The position numbers were made by a program, and so were the translations under genes. A model generated the notes under the pieces. That model was not told the DNA's origin. It was given only the letters and a program-made list of their open reading frames with translations, and did not search any database. A DNA stretch of 64,000 nucleotides from Rheinheimera soli. Its GTDB lineage: Bacteria > Pseudomonadota > Gammaproteobacteria > Enterobacterales > Alteromonadaceae. Shown piece after piece: positions 61,032-64,000 of this stretch. Position 1 is the stretch's first letter. Each line of letters opens with the position of its first letter. Where the stretch lies: positions 81,666-145,665 of the forward strand of contig NZ_JAJOYU010000008.1 in assembly GCF_021290985.1 (NCBI RefSeq). The letters are read 5' to 3'.

Positions 61032-61502
61032 TTGGGCCAGTTAGATGTAATGCAATACGGATATTTGGGGTTGGTAGCATTAGCCTTACTGGTTGTAGGT
61101 CATACTGTAGTGACTTACATAAAGACACCTAACCCTGCAAAATATAGCATTTTTTTAATTTCAGCATTCTTGCTGCTTTCATGTGGTCTAATTTTTGTTG
61201 GTTACATATGGGCTGAAAAAGAGCTACAGAGCTCAGAAGCTAAAAAATCTACAGTGACTATTATTCAATCAGAAATTGCTAATGCGAGAGATCGCCTGCA
61301 AAGGACAATTGAGCCACTCATTAAAGCCAGGGATAAAGCCCTAGAACAGAGTGTTTACAGTGGTAATATAGAATCAACGCAGGAGCGGAACAGAGTCAGA
61401 GCTAAAGAAATTACGGAAATGATTGAGTTACAAGAAAAGCGATTTGATGAAGAGTTAAAAAATATTAGCGTATCTTTTTCTTCGGCTAAAATTAGCCAGT
61501 AA
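61032..61502 (+). CDS. Small membrane protein with coiled-coil domain
   Basis: A 156-residue protein. GGAG with a seven-base spacer points to a TTG start; an in-frame ATG lies six codons downstream. Two transmembrane helices are visible (YGYLGLVALALLVVGHTVVTYI and YSIFLISAFLLLSCGLIFVGYIW), separated by a short loop, and the rest is a charged helix (QSEIANARDRLQRTIEPLIKARDKALEQ, then EITEMIELQEKRFDEELKN) that should form a cytoplasmic coiled coil. No family recognised. It has no co-directional partner. It could be a membrane-linked cargo protein, for example a superinfection or defence factor, but nothing proves this. Confidence 0.6.
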   Translation: MGQLDVMQYGYLGLVALALLVVGHTVVTYIKTPNPAKYSIFLISAFLLLSCGLIFVGYIWAEKELQSSEAKKSTVTIIQSEIANARDRLQRTIEPLIKARDKALEQSVYSGNIESTQERNRVRAKEITEMIELQEKRFDEELKNISVSFSSAKISQ

Positions 61503-61518
61503 ACATTTGTGTAACAAC

Positions 61519-61566
61519 GCTCGCAGCGCACACTATGTGCGCCCGACCTCGTTTCAATCGGGCAAC
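61519..61566. repeat. Two adjacent inverted repeats after the membrane-protein gene
   Basis: GCGCACACTATGTGCGC contains an inverted repeat and is followed by GCCCGA...TCGGGC with a longer loop (GCCCGACCTCGTTTCAATCGGGC overlaps the first). They can act as a transcription stop for the membrane-protein gene or be an element end. There is no T-run, and no clear integron attC signature. Confidence 0.4.
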
Positions 61567-61683
61567 TATTGGCCGTTAACATCCGGTGCTTGCTTATAGA
61601 TGTTACTAGGAGCGTGCACAATGCAGGTATGTGACGATGATTTTTTGTTGAATTCTAGAACTGATGCAAAAAGTTTGAACCGT

Positions 61684-64000
61684 CTACCAGCTTCTTTTAA
61701 GATTCACTTTAATTTCACTGAATAAACTATTGTCACTCCATGACGAAATAATGTTTCTCGACTCAAGCCACCTGACTAAATTTAAATTCTCCGGACTTTT
61801 TTTCAATTTAGGCACATGACGGCCAGTTGTTATTGTGGAATATGGCAACGGCAACTTGGTCAAGACCTGACTCACTTCGCCATTAGTCATCACTGGTTGA
61901 TATCTGTTGAGGAGAGTTATTTGTGTCAGTATGGGCGAGGAGTGCCTTATAAGAGATTGCGCAATCCCCCCATTAATACCAGATATATTGGCGTTGCTAT
62001 TGTAAACAATCGCACCAACGAGCGCCGCTCGTTTGGGAAAGTCATCGAGAGCTTCTAAATCTATCAATTTGACTATCTCGATCTTGGCAGCATTATCAAT
62101 TCCAGATCGAAGAAGTTCCTCTAGGAAGTCATCGTCTAATTCAAATTTGTCCGGAGCGCTTAGATAGAGTTGAATATTGGCCGCAACGAATTGTATCTGC
62201 AAATCCAAGTGCTCAGAGAGGTCATCAAAAGACTGCCTAGCGAAAGCAATTTTTCTTTCAGAGATCAAAATTCGAATCTTAGTTGGTTCGATTCCTTTTG
62301 GTGGATTATTGAACTGCTTAGGTAGTGCACAAACATATTCTCTGTAGGCAGGGTCTGTCAGCGAACCCGCATTTAAAATGAACTCACGCAACTTCAGTGA
62401 GTCTGCATCACTAGGTATAGGGTGTTTCAGGATAGTGGTCCGAGTATTCTGTCGCTCCAAATATTCAATTAAGATCTCTTTCTCGAACCCTTCACTCTCC
62501 ATAAAAACGAGGCAGTTCGACCAGCTTGGCTCAATCATATTTAACTTGAAAAGCATCGCATATAATTTCTCAGGTACATTGTCTAGAACTGGTAGCTGAT
62601 TTGTCTGGCGTTCAAGAAACATCTCAATATCTTCTTGAGCAAGGTCTTCATGGCAAACTACTGCTAGTATAGCGGCAGTATCTTCCTTGGAATTTCCTTG
62701 AAGCTCTAACAAAACATTACGCAAGTAGAGGTAGAAATCACGCTCAACTCGCTTAATCAATGTATCGTTATTCGCCAAACGGATGGCAGTGAAATTCATT
62801 TCGCGCATAGGTTCGAGATCTTTTATTCCCAAAATCGTTTGGTAGATGTATTCCAAGTTTTGTACTGTGAGTTCGAAAAGCCCCTTATCAAACATGAAGC
62901 GTACAATTTCTGAGTGATCTTTGATTGCTGCTAGGTTTCTAACCTCAAAGTTGAGTAGAGCAAGGCGTTGCGGGGCAATTTCTGGGACATTCTCTAGAAT
63001 GTCTGGAAGGTTTTCCGAAACAAAATCTGGAAATTCATCGAAAGTCCTCGCAAGCTTTTTTAACTCATTTTCGGGTAGTCGGGAGATCATCTGGCTGATA
63101 TGGGAAATGTTGTTGCTGCTTGAAATAGCCTTTGGAACAAAACCTTTCCATTTGTTGCTCAATCCCAAAAGTAACGAAGCGACATCACGACCACTGGTAT
63201 AAAACGCATCGAAAAAAGCTTCACAATTATCAAATTCGGATGAAACAAACACGAAAAAATTCCGTGTTTGGTCGCTATAAACTTGCGGTTCATTTAGCAG
63301 GCAATCGACGAGATTGACGTTTAATACATAGCTTTGAGCGAAGTCTTCCTCTCGCATCGCTGCGATGACCTCTTTCGGATTGTCGATTGGAAAACTCGGC
63401 TCAGGTATAACGAATGCTCGAATCTGGATCAGAAACTTGTTGTCATTGGGTGACAAACGGCCTGAGTGAAAGAGCGATGTGTATTGGTAATAGGTATCGT
63501 CGATATGGCCTTCAAGAATCAGAAAACGAGCAAGTTCAACATTGCCTCCGAGGGTCTTGAGAATAGATTTCACAGGGTCAGCATTCAATCGCAACATTTC
63601 ATTGAGCTTAACTGTGCGAAGCGTTGCTATCTTTGATCTAAGACTATGTATTTGGCGCAAGATATTGTTCTTATTATCTGCTGCCTTACGTTCAATTTCT
63701 TCCTTACGTTGTTGGTACGATTTCAGAGTGTCTACTTCACTTTGCAAATTGGAAATATCAATAGATTGTTGGTTATAGTAGTTGTTGGTTTGACAGTGAA
63801 TACGCGAAGCTTTTATAAATTGTTCGAATGCTTCGTGGTTGCTAAGTTGCTGAAGCCCAATCCAAACTTGCTGATTAAGACTAATGCTTGAAACATTCGG
63901 TGGGAGCTTCTCTATTAAAGTCATAGCATAGATCTGCCGCAGCTCTCTGATATTTGAAGGAGTTTGTTTTTCGGCTACTTCTAGCCGCATTTCCATTTCG
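61684..64000 (-). CDS. Large uncharacterised protein (partial; possibly YobI-like P-loop NTPase C-terminal half)
   Basis: At least 770 residues, with the N-terminal part beyond the window edge. The reading frame has a Met close to the edge that is probably internal. The visible part has a coiled coil near residues 80-130 (EVDTLKSYQQRKEEIERKAADNKN), then a long array of helical repeats of Leu-rich type, for example SRLPENELKKLARTFDEFPDFV and VPEIAPQRLALLNFEVRNLA. The style resembles the C-terminal helical half of YobI-family P-loop NTPases, which run to over 1,200 residues with an N-terminal ATPase. Such proteins occur in accessory regions. No catalytic motif is visible here. Low certainty in the family. 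Confidence 0.45.
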   Translation of the reverse strand, partial: EMEMRLEVAEKQTPSNIRELRQIYAMTLIEKLPPNVSSISLNQQVWIGLQQLSNHEAFEQFIKASRIHCQTNNYYNQQSIDISNLQSEVDTLKSYQQRKEEIERKAADNKNNILRQIHSLRSKIATLRTVKLNEMLRLNADPVKSILKTLGGNVELARFLILEGHIDDTYYQYTSLFHSGRLSPNDNKFLIQIRAFVIPEPSFPIDNPKEVIAAMREEDFAQSYVLNVNLVDCLLNEPQVYSDQTRNFFVFVSSEFDNCEAFFDAFYTSGRDVASLLLGLSNKWKGFVPKAISSSNNISHISQMISRLPENELKKLARTFDEFPDFVSENLPDILENVPEIAPQRLALLNFEVRNLAAIKDHSEIVRFMFDKGLFELTVQNLEYIYQTILGIKDLEPMREMNFTAIRLANNDTLIKRVERDFYLYLRNVLLELQGNSKEDTAAILAVVCHEDLAQEDIEMFLERQTNQLPVLDNVPEKLYAMLFKLNMIEPSWSNCLVFMESEGFEKEILIEYLERQNTRTTILKHPIPSDADSLKLREFILNAGSLTDPAYREYVCALPKQFNNPPKGIEPTKIRILISERKIAFARQSFDDLSEHLDLQIQFVAANIQLYLSAPDKFELDDDFLEELLRSGIDNAAKIEIVKLIDLEALDDFPKRAALVGAIVYNSNANISGINGGIAQSLIRHSSPILTQITLLNRYQPVMTNGEVSQVLTKLPLPYSTITTGRHVPKLKKSPENLNLVRWLESRNIISSWSDNSLFSEIKVNLKRSW

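Noticed and set aside
61510..61600. Integron attC site
   Set aside because: There are inverted repeats and a TAACAAC start, but no proper GTTRRRY core at the other end and no integron integrase.
1..64000. tRNA, rRNA or CRISPR arrays
   Set aside because: I saw no cloverleaf-type tRNA sequence, no rRNA and no regularly spaced repeats; a tRNA attachment site for the integrase was looked for by eye near 60.4-61.7 kb and not found.

Overview
The window looks like a chromosomal segment of a facultatively anaerobic, nitrate-respiring gammaproteobacterium. The Rheinheimera/Alishewanella/Shewanella neighbourhood is my guess from protein style and gene order; no rRNA or other marker is present to settle it. 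It falls into two halves: an anaerobic nitrate-respiration block (1-33 kb) and a mobile defence island (34-61 kb), with a further large gene running off the right edge.

Nitrate block. On the left, a PP2C phosphatase/kinase (cut by the window edge) follows a NasA-type nitrate transporter on the minus strand. Divergently, narK-nnrS lead to a small FNR-boxed DGC-domain protein. Next comes a nine-gene molybdenum operon, moaA-mobA-moaB-moaC-moaD-moaE-modA-modB-modC, headed by a Moco-riboswitch leader. An indolepyruvate/phenylpyruvate decarboxylase-like enzyme, moeA and the response regulator narL follow on the minus strand, then a second narK (plus) and the sensor narX (minus). The nitrate reductase operon narGHJI and a parvulin isomerase come next, then an outer-membrane porin, the anaerobic ribonucleotide reductase pair nrdG-nrdD and a small companion gene. 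The genes form one programme: nitrate entry (NarK, NasA, perhaps the porin), cofactor supply (moa/mob/moe/mod), reduction (NarGHI with the NarJ chaperone), nitric-oxide response (NnrS) and oxygen-free DNA precursor synthesis (NrdDG). Almost every promoter carries a NarL/NarP-type 7-2-7 heptamer pair and several carry exact or near-exact FNR boxes, so the regulatory wiring is visible in the sequence.

Mobile/defence half. An HU gene and a periplasmic binding protein precede a translationally coupled trio (193, 666 and 943 aa). Its last member is an intact tyrosine recombinase and its middle member a catalytically degenerate relative; the layout recalls the Gamma-Mobile-Trio islands. A minus-strand block of defence genes follows: Gabija (gajA-gajB), an uncharacterised three-gene cassette (HNH nuclease, unknown protein, minimal nucleotidyltransferase), a complete type I restriction-modification system (hsdM-hsdS-hsdR), a twin C2H2 zinc-finger protein and a solitary RapA-like SNF2 helicase. 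A similar short sequence lies on each side of the 40-52.6 kb part. Beyond a second HU gene there are gene fragments and small unknowns, then a phage-type module: integrase with an overlapping HD-like protein, an AlpA/excisionase-like protein, and a Cro-like regulator facing a cluster of AGATAA repeats. The best candidate for an undescribed system is the HNH-unknown-nucleotidyltransferase cassette (43.2-44.8 kb), with the recombinase trio second.
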